A stretch of DNA of 59,765 nucleotides from Methanobacteriota archaeon. GTDB taxonomy: Bacteria > Bacteroidota > Bacteroidia > Flavobacteriales_D > Sanyastnellaceae. Under the pieces are notes generated by a model, which worked only from the letters and a program-made list of their open reading frames with translations, ran no database searches and had not been told where the DNA came from. Position numbers and translations under genes: made by a program. Shown one piece after another: positions 14,504 to 23,131 of the stretch. Numbering within the stretch: the stretch's first letter is position 1; each line of letters starts with the position of its first letter. Location: positions 1-59,765 of the forward strand of contig PBNL01000011.1 of the NCBI GenBank assembly GCA_002723115.1, read 5' to 3'.

Positions 14504-15424
14504 ATGAAAAATCAAAAGGGTTCAGGCCGCCGAGGAGGCGCCCGGAGAACCAAGCCCGAATCGAAATTTGTACCTAAGCGAAAAGCGTCGGGTAGAAAGC
14601 TATCTCAACAGGGTCCCAACGAGAAGCAGAAGCCTACAAAGAAAGGCGGCCACAAGCCTAGCTATTCTAAAAGAAGAAAGCCGGCTCCAAAACCTCAACC
14701 ACTTGCCGATTCAAACGCTCCAATGAGGCTAAATCGCTTTGTTGCTCAAGCTGGTATTTGCTCAAGACGCGAGGCTGACGTTTTAATTGCTGCTGGAGTG
14801 GTAAGTGTGAATGGCGAGATTATCACAGAAATGGGATATCGGGTGCAGCAAACAGACAAAGTACAGGTAGAAGGAGACACCATAAAGGCTGAAACTAAGA
14901 GATATGTTCTTTTAAATAAGCCCAAAAACTTTTTGGCAACTGCTGATGACCCTGGAGGCAGGAGAACCGTAATGCAACTAATTAAAGGCGCTTGCAAGGA
15001 AAGGGTTTATCCTGTTGGAAGGCTAGATAAAGACACTACTGGACTGTTATTACTTACCAATGATGGTGAAATGGCAAAAAGGCTATCTAATCCCAAGATG
15101 GGTGTTCGCAATCTTTACCATGCTTCAACATACGAAAAGGTGAAGAAAGAACATTTGTTGGCTATGCTTGAGGGGTTTGTGCTAGATGACAAATTTGTAC
15201 GAGTTGAAAAGGCAAGCTTCGTTAAAGATGATCCTCGCCAGATAGGGGTTGAAATACATTCGGGAAGGAACAGAATTGTAAAAAGAATCTTTGAGCATTT
15301 TGGCTATAGGGTGACCAAACTAGACAGAGTTGTGTTTGGGTGTTTGACGAAAAAAGACGTTCCAAGAGGAGCGTGGAGACACCTTACAGAACAAGAACTT
15401 AGTATTTTAAGAATGACTACTTGA
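14504..15424 (+). CDS. RsuA/RluB-type rRNA pseudouridine synthase
   Basis: 306 aa. The first about 70 residues are a Lys/Arg/Gly-rich disordered tail, common in Bacteroidota members. Then comes an S4 RNA-binding domain (about 74-120: M-R-L-N-R-F-V-A-Q-A-G-I-C-S-R-R). The catalytic domain follows with G-R-L-D-K-D-T-T-G-L-L-L-L-T-N-D-G carrying the catalytic aspartate. It converts a uridine in rRNA to pseudouridine; RluB-like or RsuA-like specificity cannot be set from sequence alone. The stop overlaps the next start (TGATG), heading a run of four genes. Confidence 0.92.
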   Translation: MKNQKGSGRRGGARRTKPESKFVPKRKASGRKLSQQGPNEKQKPTKKGGHKPSYSKRRKPAPKPQPLADSNAPMRLNRFVAQAGICSRREADVLIAAGVVSVNGEIITEMGYRVQQTDKVQVEGDTIKAETKRYVLLNKPKNFLATADDPGGRRTVMQLIKGACKERVYPVGRLDKDTTGLLLLTNDGEMAKRLSNPKMGVRNLYHASTYEKVKKEHLLAMLEGFVLDDKFVRVEKASFVKDDPRQIGVEIHSGRNRIVKRIFEHFGYRVTKLDRVVFGCLTKKDVPRGAWRHLTEQELSILRMTT

Positions 15425-16134
15425 TGAACGACAGTCTAGTCATAATACCAACATATAACGAAAAAGAAAACGTTGTAAATATGCTAGAGACAGTAATGTC
15501 TTTAGAATATCCATTTGACGTGCTTATAGTTGATGACGGGTCGCCGGATGGTACCGGAAGATTCGTCGAAGAGGTTGCGGCAAAATATCCTGATCGAATT
15601 CACTTGATCGAGCGAACGGGGAAGTTGGGTTTAGGGACAGCCTATATTGCTGGCTTTAAATGGGCTTTAAGCAGAGATTACGAGTATGTCTTTGAAATGG
15701 ATTGTGATTTTTCTCATGATCCCGAAGATCTTGTAAGGCTTAGAATTCCTTGTGCTGAAGGAGGGGCTGGTGTAACTGTAGGATCTAGATATGTAAAAGG
15801 AGGTGGGGTTGTAAACTGGCCTTTCTTAAGACGATTTATTAGCAAAGGAGCTTCTATTTATGTTAATATGATTCTTTGGCTTGGGGTGAAGGACAGCACC
15901 GCTGGATTTGTAGCTTATAGAAGAGAAGTTTTAGAGGACATCAATTTGGATTCTGTGAAATTTATTGGGTACGCATTTCAAATTGAAATGAAGTACAGGG
16001 CTAAGAGGCTTGGATATAAGATTACAGAGGTGCCAATCAGTTTTAGGGACAGGGTTTTAGGGACATCAAAGATGAGTCTTGATATATTTAATGAAGCCTT
16101 TTTTGGTGTAATAAAAATGCGATTTCTAAAGTAA
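15424..16134 (+). CDS. Family 2 glycosyltransferase, polyprenol-monophosphomannose synthase-like
   Basis: 236 aa from ATG 15424. GT2 motifs: I-I-P-T-Y-N-E at the start, V-D-D-G-S-P-D-G-T for the nucleotide sugar, and the metal site M-D-C-D-F-S-H-D-P. The single-domain form without C-terminal membrane helices matches dolichol/polyprenol-phosphate mannose synthases. It would load a sugar onto a lipid carrier at the inner face of the membrane. It is translationally coupled to the pseudouridine synthase and 5 nt before pyrC. Confidence 0.88.
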   Translation: MNDSLVIIPTYNEKENVVNMLETVMSLEYPFDVLIVDDGSPDGTGRFVEEVAAKYPDRIHLIERTGKLGLGTAYIAGFKWALSRDYEYVFEMDCDFSHDPEDLVRLRIPCAEGGAGVTVGSRYVKGGGVVNWPFLRRFISKGASIYVNMILWLGVKDSTAGFVAYRREVLEDINLDSVKFIGYAFQIEMKYRAKRLGYKITEVPISFRDRVLGTSKMSLDIFNEAFFGVIKMRFLK

Positions 16135-16139
16135 GAAGC

Positions 16140-17480
16140 ATGTCAAAGTCAACATTATTTAAAAACGCACACATTGTAAATGAAGGACAGGTAACTGTTG
16201 GTGATGTGCTAGTTGTGGGGGATAGAATTTCTAAATTAGGAAAAGGGCTTGAGGGTGATGAAGTAATAGATGCTAGTGGGTTTTGGTTAATGCCTGGTAT
16301 TATTGATGACCAAGTACACTTTAGAGAGCCCGGTCTAACGCATAAGGCGGATTTAAGTACTGAATCAAAAGCAGCGGCAGCAGGTGGTGTTACTTCTTTT
16401 ATGGAAATGCCCAACACCGTTCCTCAAGCGCTTACACAAAGGTTACTTGAAGATAAGTATGAAAGAGCGGCTGAGGTTAGCGCTGTTAATTACAGTTTTT
16501 TCATGGGCGCAAGCAACAACAATCTTGATGAGGTTTTGAAAACGGACCCCAAACGAGTTTGTGGAGTTAAAGTGTTCATGGGTTCGTCTACAGGAGACAT
16601 GCTGGTAGACGAAAAAACGGTGCTAGAAGGCATTTTTAAGGAGAGTCCTACAATTGTTGCTACTCACTGCGAAGAAGAGGCTGTTGTTAGGGCAAACATG
16701 GCCGCGGCTAAAGAGCGTTGGGGCGAACACGTGCCTATTGATCAGCACCCTATTATTCGATCAGCAGAGGCTTGCTATCAGAGTTCTTCAAAGGCGGTTG
16801 AGCTTGCAACAAAGCACGGGGCTAGGCTTCACATCCTACACATTTCAACATCACGTGAGCTTGACCTTTTTGACGGGAACAAACCTTTAAAAGAAAAGAA
16901 GATCACATCAGAAGCGTGTATTCACCACCTTTGGTTTACAGATGCAGATTATGCAGATAAGGGTACTTACATTAAGTGGAACCCAGCTGTGAAAGCACAA
17001 AGTGATAGAGATGCAATAAGGGCTGCTTTATTGGATGGAAGAATAGATGTTATTGCGACTGATCACGCACCTCATACAATTGAAGAAAAAAGCAATTCAT
17101 ACTTTAAGGCTCCATCTGGAGGTCCGTTAGTTCAGCACGGATTACCAGCAATGTTAGAGATGGTTCATCAAGGGCATATTTCTGTAGAAAAAGTAATAGA
17201 CCTTATGTGCCACAGAGTTGCAGAGTTATTTGAAATTAAGGACCGTGGATATATTCGAGAGGGATACAAGGCTGATTTGGTTTTGGTAAACCCAAATGCT
17301 AACTGGACTGTAACGGGTGAGAATATCCTATACAAATGTGGTTGGTCTCCATTTAATGGATATGAGTTCAAATCACATGTGGTTGGAACTTGGGTGAACG
17401 GAACAAGGGTTTGGGATGGTGTAAATATTTTAACTGAAGCAGGAAAACATGCTGGTGAAAGACTTGAGTTCAATCGTTAA
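16140..17480 (+). CDS. pyrC: Dihydroorotase (class I)
   Basis: Zinc amidohydrolase of pyrimidine synthesis, 446 aa, closing carbamoyl aspartate to dihydroorotate. Motifs: D-D-Q-V-H-F-R-E-P-G-L-T-H-K with one His of the metal pair, G-V-K-V-F-M-G-S-S-T-G with the lysine that is carboxylated in the family, T-H-C-E, L-H-I-L-H-I-S-T, and A-T-D-H-A-P-H with the catalytic aspartate. Gln in place of the first His of the usual H-V-H is a trait I recall from Bacteroidota dihydroorotases, not damage. The next gene begins 32 nt before its end. Confidence 0.93.
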   Translation: MSKSTLFKNAHIVNEGQVTVGDVLVVGDRISKLGKGLEGDEVIDASGFWLMPGIIDDQVHFREPGLTHKADLSTESKAAAAGGVTSFMEMPNTVPQALTQRLLEDKYERAAEVSAVNYSFFMGASNNNLDEVLKTDPKRVCGVKVFMGSSTGDMLVDEKTVLEGIFKESPTIVATHCEEEAVVRANMAAAKERWGEHVPIDQHPIIRSAEACYQSSSKAVELATKHGARLHILHISTSRELDLFDGNKPLKEKKITSEACIHHLWFTDADYADKGTYIKWNPAVKAQSDRDAIRAALLDGRIDVIATDHAPHTIEEKSNSYFKAPSGGPLVQHGLPAMLEMVHQGHISVEKVIDLMCHRVAELFEIKDRGYIREGYKADLVLVNPNANWTVTGENILYKCGWSPFNGYEFKSHVVGTWVNGTRVWDGVNILTEAGKHAGERLEFNR

Positions 17481-17829
17481 AATTATTTTCATCTCTGTCC
17501 TCTTAATTGGGTGTATGGTTGATGAAAGAGATGATCCTAAAACCAAACCTTTAGAGGGTTCTGGAATCATCGAAAAGGAGCTGTTTATTGAGATAATGGC
17601 TGAAATTTCTATTACCGAAGCAGCACATAAAAGCCGTCTTTTTCTGCCTGACAACTCTAATGAAATTCAATTAGACAACTACTCAACCATTTTCTCTTCA
17701 CACGGAGTTACCCCAGAAGAGTTTGAAAAATCACACACTTGGTGGTGGCAGCATCCCGCTGCAATGAAGAGCGTACTACAAGGTGTGACCGAAAGGCTTA
17801 ACGAGATAGAAAGAGAAGTAAACTCTTAG
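17449..17829 (+). CDS. DUF4296 lipoprotein
   Basis: 126 aa, a Bacteroidota-specific family of unknown function. A lipobox V-L-L-I-G-C puts the acylated cysteine at residue 22. The body is helical with I-I-E-K-E-L-F-I-E-I-M-A-E-I-S-I-T-E-A and a W-W-W-Q-H motif. It overlaps pyrC by 32 nt; GTG 17455 would also give a good lipoprotein signal. Its end overlaps the end of the convergent SDR gene by 4 nt. Confidence 0.85.
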   Translation: MLVKDLSSIVKIIFISVLLIGCMVDERDDPKTKPLEGSGIIEKELFIEIMAEISITEAAHKSRLFLPDNSNEIQLDNYSTIFSSHGVTPEEFEKSHTWWWQHPAAMKSVLQGVTERLNEIEREVNS

Positions 17830-18818
17830 ACAGACTCTAGATAAGCTTTGCCGGTTCTTTCTATCGCTTTTTCGATGCTTTCGTACTCCCAACCTTTTAA
17901 AACACCAAGTATTTTTGTGCCATCATACTTTGTGTTTAGTTGTGCCATCTTCATGCTCGTTTTATTGGCTAATGACTTTCTCCCTGTTATAATCTCGAGA
18001 AGTTTAAATATTGCTACAACAATATCTATCATCCACCAGGTAACAACCTTTGTGGGTGGGGCAGCATTTACAGATTTTGCAATAAGATTCATCGCTGTTT
18101 TATAGCTAAGATTGGATGCGTTAAGCAGGAATCTTTCTCCTCTAAGTCCAGATTCTGCTAGTTTGTAGCATGCGGATGCAACAGACCTTGCAGATACAAA
18201 CCCGTTAGCCCCTGCTGGGTGGACCGGCACCCCCTTGGCAGACTGTGAAAACAGTTCTCCTGAAGACCTAGAGAAATCACCCTCTCCTATGATTATGGAA
18301 GGGTTTACAATGAGAACCCTTAACCCCTCTTCTTGACCACGCCAAACCTCGAGTTCAGAAGCATACTTACTTCTAGAATAACCTGTAACAAGAGGGCCTT
18401 CCTCAAATGGCGTTTCTTCAGTCACCATGGTTGTGTTGTGACCTAATGCAGCAACTGAGCTAACATAAATCAGGTCCTTAACTCCTAGGTCAAGCATGGC
18501 ATTTACCACGTTTTCTGTCCCGCCTCTGTTGACCTCCATCAAATGGGGTTCATCTGCGGGATGAAAGCTGACTAGAGCGGCGGCGTGATAGACTCTGTCG
18601 CATCCCTGAATTGCTAAAGCCATCTCATCGTAATTCCTGGTGTCGCCTTCGATCCAAGTGAGGTTTTGGGTTGAAACTCCCAGCGAACTGATGAAGGCCT
18701 CTGTGCCTGCGACATCAGAATTGGTGCGTCGAAGTGCTCGGACATGGTGGCCTTCTGAAAGGATTTGGGCTAAAAGCTCCCTTCCAACTATTCCTGTTCC
18801 TCCAGTTACTAAATCCAT
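17826..18818 (-). CDS. NAD(P)-dependent epimerase/dehydratase (extended SDR)
   Basis: 330 aa. The N-terminal G-G-T-G-I-V-G Rossmann motif is at residues 6-12. The active-site Y-S-R-S-K (Tyr-x3-Lys) is near residue 147, with S-S-V-A-A-L before it. It resembles dihydroflavonol-4-reductase-like members with an added C-terminal hydrophobic helix near residues 250-275. The substrate cannot be named. It is divergent from uvrC with 27 bp between starts. Confidence 0.88.
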   Translation of the reverse strand: MDLVTGGTGIVGRELLAQILSEGHHVRALRRTNSDVAGTEAFISSLGVSTQNLTWIEGDTRNYDEMALAIQGCDRVYHAAALVSFHPADEPHLMEVNRGGTENVVNAMLDLGVKDLIYVSSVAALGHNTTMVTEETPFEEGPLVTGYSRSKYASELEVWRGQEEGLRVLIVNPSIIIGEGDFSRSSGELFSQSAKGVPVHPAGANGFVSARSVASACYKLAESGLRGERFLLNASNLSYKTAMNLIAKSVNAAPPTKVVTWWMIDIVVAIFKLLEIITGRKSLANKTSMKMAQLNTKYDGTKILGVLKGWEYESIEKAIERTGKAYLESV

Positions 18819-18832
18819 GCTTCAAAGGTAGC

Positions 18833-18840
18833 TATCTTTG
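18833..18840 (+). promoter_or_regulatory. Candidate -7 element giving a nearly leaderless uvrC mRNA
   Basis: TATCTTTG is an exact TAnnTTTG match that ends 5 nt before the GTG start. A start of transcription about 4 nt beyond the element would fall 1-2 nt before the GTG. No -33 TTG at the usual distance. Confidence 0.45.
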
Positions 18841-18845
18841 ATAAT

Positions 18846-20633
18846 GTGAAACCCACAGATCACATAGCGAAGCTTTTAAAACGATTGCCTGAAGAGCCTG
18901 GCATCTACAAACATTTCGATTCAGAAGGTGTCTTGCTTTATGTCGGTAAGGCTAAAAATCTCAAGAAACGTGTCGGCAGTTATTTCAATCGCAAAACCTA
19001 TGATAACGGCAAAACAAAAACTCTAGTTAAGAAGATTGCGGACATCGAGTGGATGGTAACTCACACAGAACAGGATGCTTTGTTGCTGGAAAACACACTG
19101 ATTAAAAAGCACAAACCCAGGTACAACATCTTACTGAAGGATGACAAAACTTTCCCTTTCATCGTGATTAAGAACGAGCCCTTTCCTAGGGTTATGTCTA
19201 CGAGGCAGACTGTTAAAGGGGGTGGAGAGTATTTTGGTCCGTTTACAAGTGTTCGGGGGATGTATACAGTTCTTGATCTTTGTAAAAAGCTCTATCCTAT
19301 TCGATCTTGTTCGTTGAAGTTGAACGATTCAAATATTGAATCTGGGAAGTTTAGAGTTTGTCTCGAATACCACGTGGGGAATTGCTTGGGGCCATGTGTG
19401 GGGAAGCAGCAGAAGGAGGATTATGAGAGGAGCATTGATTCGATTCGGCATATCCTGAAGGGGAACCTTGGGGAGGTTAAGGAGGAGTTGAAGAGGGATA
19501 TGGTAGAGGCAGCTGAGTCGTTGGCGTTTGAAAGGGCGAATCTGATAAAGTCGCGTCTGAAGTCGCTTGAGAAATATCAAGCGAAGAGCACCGTTGTACA
19601 CCCGACGATTACAAATGTTGATGTGTTCAGCATAGTAACTGATAGCTCTACCGCTTATGTGAATTGCATGAACATCGTTTCTGGGTCCATTGTAAAAGGC
19701 CAAACCTTCGAAATCAAAAAGAAGCTAAGCGATAGTGAGAAGGATATTTTAGAATCTGCTATACCTCTAATCCGAGAGGTGTTTAGAAGTAGAAGCAATG
19801 AGATTTTCACTCCCTTTAAGGTTGATGCAGAAGTGAGGGTTTTTGTTCCTCAAAAAGGAGATAAAAAGAGGCTGGTTGATATGTCTGAGAAGAATGCCGT
19901 GTTCTATATGAAGGATAGGCATAAGCAGCAAGAACAAGTGGATCCTGAGGCTGCAATGACAAGGCTTATGGCTGGGATGAAGGCTGATTTGGGTTTAAAT
20001 ACTGAGCCTAGACATATTGAATGTTTTGACAATTCTAACATCCAAGGGACAAACCCTACGTCTGCCTGCGTGGTGTTTAGAAATGGCAAACCGGCCAAAA
20101 GAGATTACAGGCATTTCAATATCAAAACTGTACAAGGTCCCGATGACTTTGCTAGTATGAAAGAAGCGGTGTACAGAAGGTATAGAAGGCTTGCAGAAGA
20201 GGGTGAGTCTTTGCCTCAACTTCTAGTTATTGATGGAGGTAAGGGACAGGTTTCACATGCTATGGAAGCTCTCGAGGAGCTGGGGCTACAAGGTGAAATA
20301 AGGGTCGTGGGAATTGCTAAGAGATTAGAGGAGCTGTACTTTCCAGGCGACTCTACTCCGCTTTATTTAGACAAGAGGTCTCAGACATTGAAGGTTATTC
20401 AGAATATGCGAAACGAGGCTCACCGCTTCTCTTTAAAGCATCACAGAAAAAAAAGAAGCAAAGGGGCTTTGAGTTCTGAACTTGACGGTATCAAAGGGGT
20501 TGGTGAGGCTAGTCGTAACAAGCTTCTAGATGTTTTTGGGTCTGTTAAAGGAGTGCGTGAAGCAAGCCTAGATGACTTGAAAAAAGTTGTCAACTCAAAG
20601 ATTGCCCAAAGTATTGCTGATTATTTCGCTTAA
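18846..20633 (+). CDS. uvrC: UvrABC excinuclease subunit C
   Basis: 595 aa nucleotide-excision repair nuclease that makes both cuts around a lesion. GIY-YIG domain at residues 10-95 (P-G-I-Y-K-H-F then L-L-Y-V-G-K-A-K-N-L-K-K-R-V). A Cys-containing linker follows, then a UVR segment near 205-240. The RNase-H-like second nuclease starts with E-C-F-D-N-S-N-I-Q-G. Helix-hairpin-helix repeats finish the chain (G-I-K-G-V-G and V-F-G-S-V-K-G-V). The start must be GTG 18846: the ATG two bases earlier runs into TGA at once, and the next in-frame ATG would remove much of GIY-YIG. It overlaps the convergent nitronate monooxygenase gene by 4 nt. Confidence 0.96.
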   Translation: MKPTDHIAKLLKRLPEEPGIYKHFDSEGVLLYVGKAKNLKKRVGSYFNRKTYDNGKTKTLVKKIADIEWMVTHTEQDALLLENTLIKKHKPRYNILLKDDKTFPFIVIKNEPFPRVMSTRQTVKGGGEYFGPFTSVRGMYTVLDLCKKLYPIRSCSLKLNDSNIESGKFRVCLEYHVGNCLGPCVGKQQKEDYERSIDSIRHILKGNLGEVKEELKRDMVEAAESLAFERANLIKSRLKSLEKYQAKSTVVHPTITNVDVFSIVTDSSTAYVNCMNIVSGSIVKGQTFEIKKKLSDSEKDILESAIPLIREVFRSRSNEIFTPFKVDAEVRVFVPQKGDKKRLVDMSEKNAVFYMKDRHKQQEQVDPEAAMTRLMAGMKADLGLNTEPRHIECFDNSNIQGTNPTSACVVFRNGKPAKRDYRHFNIKTVQGPDDFASMKEAVYRRYRRLAEEGESLPQLLVIDGGKGQVSHAMEALEELGLQGEIRVVGIAKRLEELYFPGDSTPLYLDKRSQTLKVIQNMRNEAHRFSLKHHRKKRSKGALSSELDGIKGVGEASRNKLLDVFGSVKGVREASLDDLKKVVNSKIAQSIADYFA

Positions 20634-21601
20634 AATTCGAAGCGTTTTCCAAGGCTACATCCGCCAGCCTCTCGGTATTGAGACACAATGTCACTAACTA
20701 CTTTGCCAGCAGGTTGAATCGCAGAAAGCATGGATGCGATTTGGCCTATCTCAAGCTCACCCTCATCAAGTTTTCCTTCAAACATACCCTGCTTCGAACG
20801 ACCTCTACCTAATAGCTCTGCAAGTTCCTCCTTAGATGCCTTAGCTTCATAAGCCTCAATCACTTTGCGGTAGAATGCGTTGTGAATCATCCTTACAGGA
20901 GTAAGCTCTTTAAGCGTTAATGAGGTCGCCCCCTCTCCTGTCTCCAAGACGGTTTTCTTAAACTCGATATGAGCAGATGATTCTTCCGTAGCTACGAATC
21001 TAGAACCCATTTGAACGCCCTCTGCTCCTAGCACCATTGCTGCCAGCATAGAATTTCCGTCGTAAAGTCCTCCAGCTGCAATTACAGGAATGTCAACCGT
21101 ATCAATTACAGATGGAATCAAACACATTGTTGTGGTCTCCTCCCTTCCATTGTGTCCCCCGGCTTCGAATCCCTCAGCAACAACCGCATCGACACCTGCT
21201 GCTTCTGATTTGGCTGCGAAAACAGCGCTGCTCACTACATGAACCACCTTAATGCCGTGGGACTGCAGTTTAGAAGTCCAAATCTTGGGAGACCCCGCGC
21301 TAGTAAACACAATTGGAACTTCTAGCTCAATTATACTTTCTACATGCTTGTCAATATCTGGATAAAGAAGAGGAAGGTTTACTGCAAAGGACTTGGATGT
21401 CGCAGCCTTGCATTTAGTGATGTGTTCTCTAAGTACATCGGGGTACATGCTGCCAGAACCAATAATTCCCAGGCCTCCAGCCTCGCTTACTGCTGATGCT
21501 AGCTCCCAACCCGCGCACCAAATCATTCCACCCTGGATGATTGGGTATTCAATGCTGAACAGTTCTGTTATCCTATTTCCCTGATTCTTTTCCGCAGCCA
21601 T
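20630..21601 (-). CDS. Nitronate monooxygenase family FMN protein (2-nitropropane dioxygenase-like)
   Basis: 323 aa TIM-barrel flavoprotein. P-I-I-Q-G-G-M at the N-terminus, A-E-G-F-E-A-G-G-H-N-G for the FMN/active site, P-V-I-A-A-G-G-L-Y-D-G and G-A-E-G-V-Q-M-G-S-R-F for phosphate binding are all present. FabK-type enoyl-ACP reductases share this fold, so the reaction is uncertain. Start 21601 is chosen because its ATG overlaps the thiL TAA (TAATG); an in-frame extension into thiL is possible but unneeded. It is last in a slyD-like-thiL-NMO operon. Confidence 0.87.
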   Translation of the reverse strand: MAAEKNQGNRITELFSIEYPIIQGGMIWCAGWELASAVSEAGGLGIIGSGSMYPDVLREHITKCKAATSKSFAVNLPLLYPDIDKHVESIIELEVPIVFTSAGSPKIWTSKLQSHGIKVVHVVSSAVFAAKSEAAGVDAVVAEGFEAGGHNGREETTTMCLIPSVIDTVDIPVIAAGGLYDGNSMLAAMVLGAEGVQMGSRFVATEESSAHIEFKKTVLETGEGATSLTLKELTPVRMIHNAFYRKVIEAYEAKASKEELAELLGRGRSKQGMFEGKLDEGELEIGQIASMLSAIQPAGKVVSDIVSQYREAGGCSLGKRFEF

Positions 21602-22632
21602 TACCCCTTCTTTATTCCGTCCCACCCTTGGGCTTTAAGTTCTACGTCAGTTCCGCTCTTAGTCACCATTATTCTCTCATCTGGATTGTCGGTCATGTGG
21701 CCAATGAAAGAGAGTTTGGGATGGTTCCTTAGCTTTTCGTAATCGTCAGGGCTGATGGTAAATAGCAATTCGTAATCTTCTCCTCCGCTAAGCATGCAAA
21801 GAGTTGGATCTAAATTGAATTCACGTGCAGTATCGTAGGTTTTTGAGTCTATCGGGAGTTTGTCCTCGTAAAGTCTAACTCCCAAGCCGCTTGCGGCCAT
21901 AAGATGCATGCATTCAGAGGCCAAACCGTCGCTAACATCTATCATACTCGTTGGCTTCACTTCTAGGTCAGAAAGCTCACGAACAATGTCCGTCCTTGCT
22001 TCTGGTTTTAATTGACGTTCAAGAATGTAGGCGTGGTCGTTTAGTTCTGGCTGCACAGTTGGTGCATCCTTGAATACAGACTTTTCTCTTTCAAGCACTT
22101 GAAGCCCCATATAAGCCGACCCTAAATCGCCTGATACAACCAGAAGATCTCCTGACTTAGCGCCACCCCTTGACACCAACTTGTCGCTATCAGCTAGTCC
22201 CATCACTGTAACACTGATCATGAGTCCCGATGGAGAAGAAGTGGTATCTCCTCCTACAAGGTCCACCTCATATAGCTCACAAGCTAGTTTCATTCCCAAA
22301 TAAAGCTCCTCTAACGCCTCTACAGAAAATCTATTAGAAATGCCAAGACCTACTACGATTTGGGTTGGCATCGCGTTCATCGCACAAATATCACTGAGGT
22401 TTGCAATCACTGCTTTATACCCTAAGTGCTTAAGCGGAACATAGCTTAGGTCAAAGTGCACTCCCTCAACAAGCATGTCGGTTGAAAGAACAACTCTTTT
22501 GCCTGCTGGATCAACAACAGCTGCGTCGTCGCCTACACCTAAAATAGTAGATGGTTGCCTCTTTACTAGTCCTTCAGTGAGCTTGCCTATAAGACCAAAC
22601 TCTCCCAAATCCTGTATTTCTGTCCTATCCAT
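21601..22632 (-). CDS. thiL: Thiamine-monophosphate kinase
   Basis: 343 aa enzyme of the last step to thiamine pyrophosphate. The family pattern is complete: G-D-D-A-A-V-V near residue 37, the S-T-D-M-L-V-E-G-V-H-F-D metal site, V-G-G-D-T-T, and the later D-V-S-D-G-L-A and S-G-G-E-D-Y-E-L-L. It is coupled by TAATG overlaps to both neighbours in the operon. Confidence 0.95.
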   Translation of the reverse strand: MDRTEIQDLGEFGLIGKLTEGLVKRQPSTILGVGDDAAVVDPAGKRVVLSTDMLVEGVHFDLSYVPLKHLGYKAVIANLSDICAMNAMPTQIVVGLGISNRFSVEALEELYLGMKLACELYEVDLVGGDTTSSPSGLMISVTVMGLADSDKLVSRGGAKSGDLLVVSGDLGSAYMGLQVLEREKSVFKDAPTVQPELNDHAYILERQLKPEARTDIVRELSDLEVKPTSMIDVSDGLASECMHLMAASGLGVRLYEDKLPIDSKTYDTAREFNLDPTLCMLSGGEDYELLFTISPDDYEKLRNHPKLSFIGHMTDNPDERIMVTKSGTDVELKAQGWDGIKKG

Positions 22633-23096
22633 TATTCCTCTTCTCTTATGTCACAAATAGTTCCCTCAAAATGCAGATCAATGTCCGCAAAAGGGTGATT
22701 GAAATCCATCTCTACTTCTGTTGCGCTAACGTCTAATACTATTCCGTAAACTTCATTTCCTTCGTTATCATTCATTGGCAGCACCTCACCTGGCTTCACC
22801 CTTTCAGAATCAAATTTTCCGTCAACCTCAAATATGCTTTTAGGCAATGCGTGAATTGCTTCTATTGTCGTCTCACCGTATGCTTCTGCACAAGGGATCG
22901 TGAAGCTAAAGGGCTCGCCTTGTTTTTTGCCTATTAAAGCAGCCTCAAATGCTGGCAGAACATCGCCTCCTCCCATTCTAAACCCAAAAGCTTGCTCAGC
23001 AGGGCACTCCTCCAACACCTCACCATCAGGGCCTGATTCTGTTAAAACGTATTCTATTTCAACGAAAAGACCTTCTCCTACAGTTAAATTTTTCAT
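22632..23096 (-). CDS. FKBP-type peptidyl-prolyl isomerase, SlyD-like
   Basis: 154 aa. An FKBP core (V-E-I-E-Y-V-L-T near the start) is interrupted by the insert-in-flap domain, with G-G-G-D-V-L-P-A-F-E-A-A-L-I-G-K-K-Q-G-E just before it and A-Y-G-E inside. The late D-F-N-H-P-F-A matches the SlyD-type N-H-P-L-A-G signature. It lacks the His-rich metal tail of E. coli SlyD. It probably assists folding in the cytosol. Confidence 0.88.
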   Translation of the reverse strand: MKNLTVGEGLFVEIEYVLTESGPDGEVLEECPAEQAFGFRMGGGDVLPAFEAALIGKKQGEPFSFTIPCAEAYGETTIEAIHALPKSIFEVDGKFDSERVKPGEVLPMNDNEGNEVYGIVLDVSATEVEMDFNHPFADIDLHFEGTICDIREEE

Positions 23097-23100
23097 ACTG

Positions 23101-23131
23101 CAAATGTCCGTTGTACTTTGTGCTTATGCAA
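23101..23131 (-). promoter_or_regulatory. Candidate promoter of the slyD-like-thiL-NMO operon
   Basis: On the minus strand TTG (23131-23129), 20 bp, then GACATTTG (23108-23101, one mismatch). The start of transcription would fall at about 23097, directly before the ATG at 23096. The element overlaps the start codon of the divergent aminopeptidase gene. Confidence 0.45.

Noticed and set aside
16290..16350. Dihydroorotase metal site with Gln instead of the first His
   Set aside because: I recall the same D-D-Q-V-H-F-R-E-P-G in other Bacteroidota dihydroorotases, so it is a lineage trait rather than a defect.
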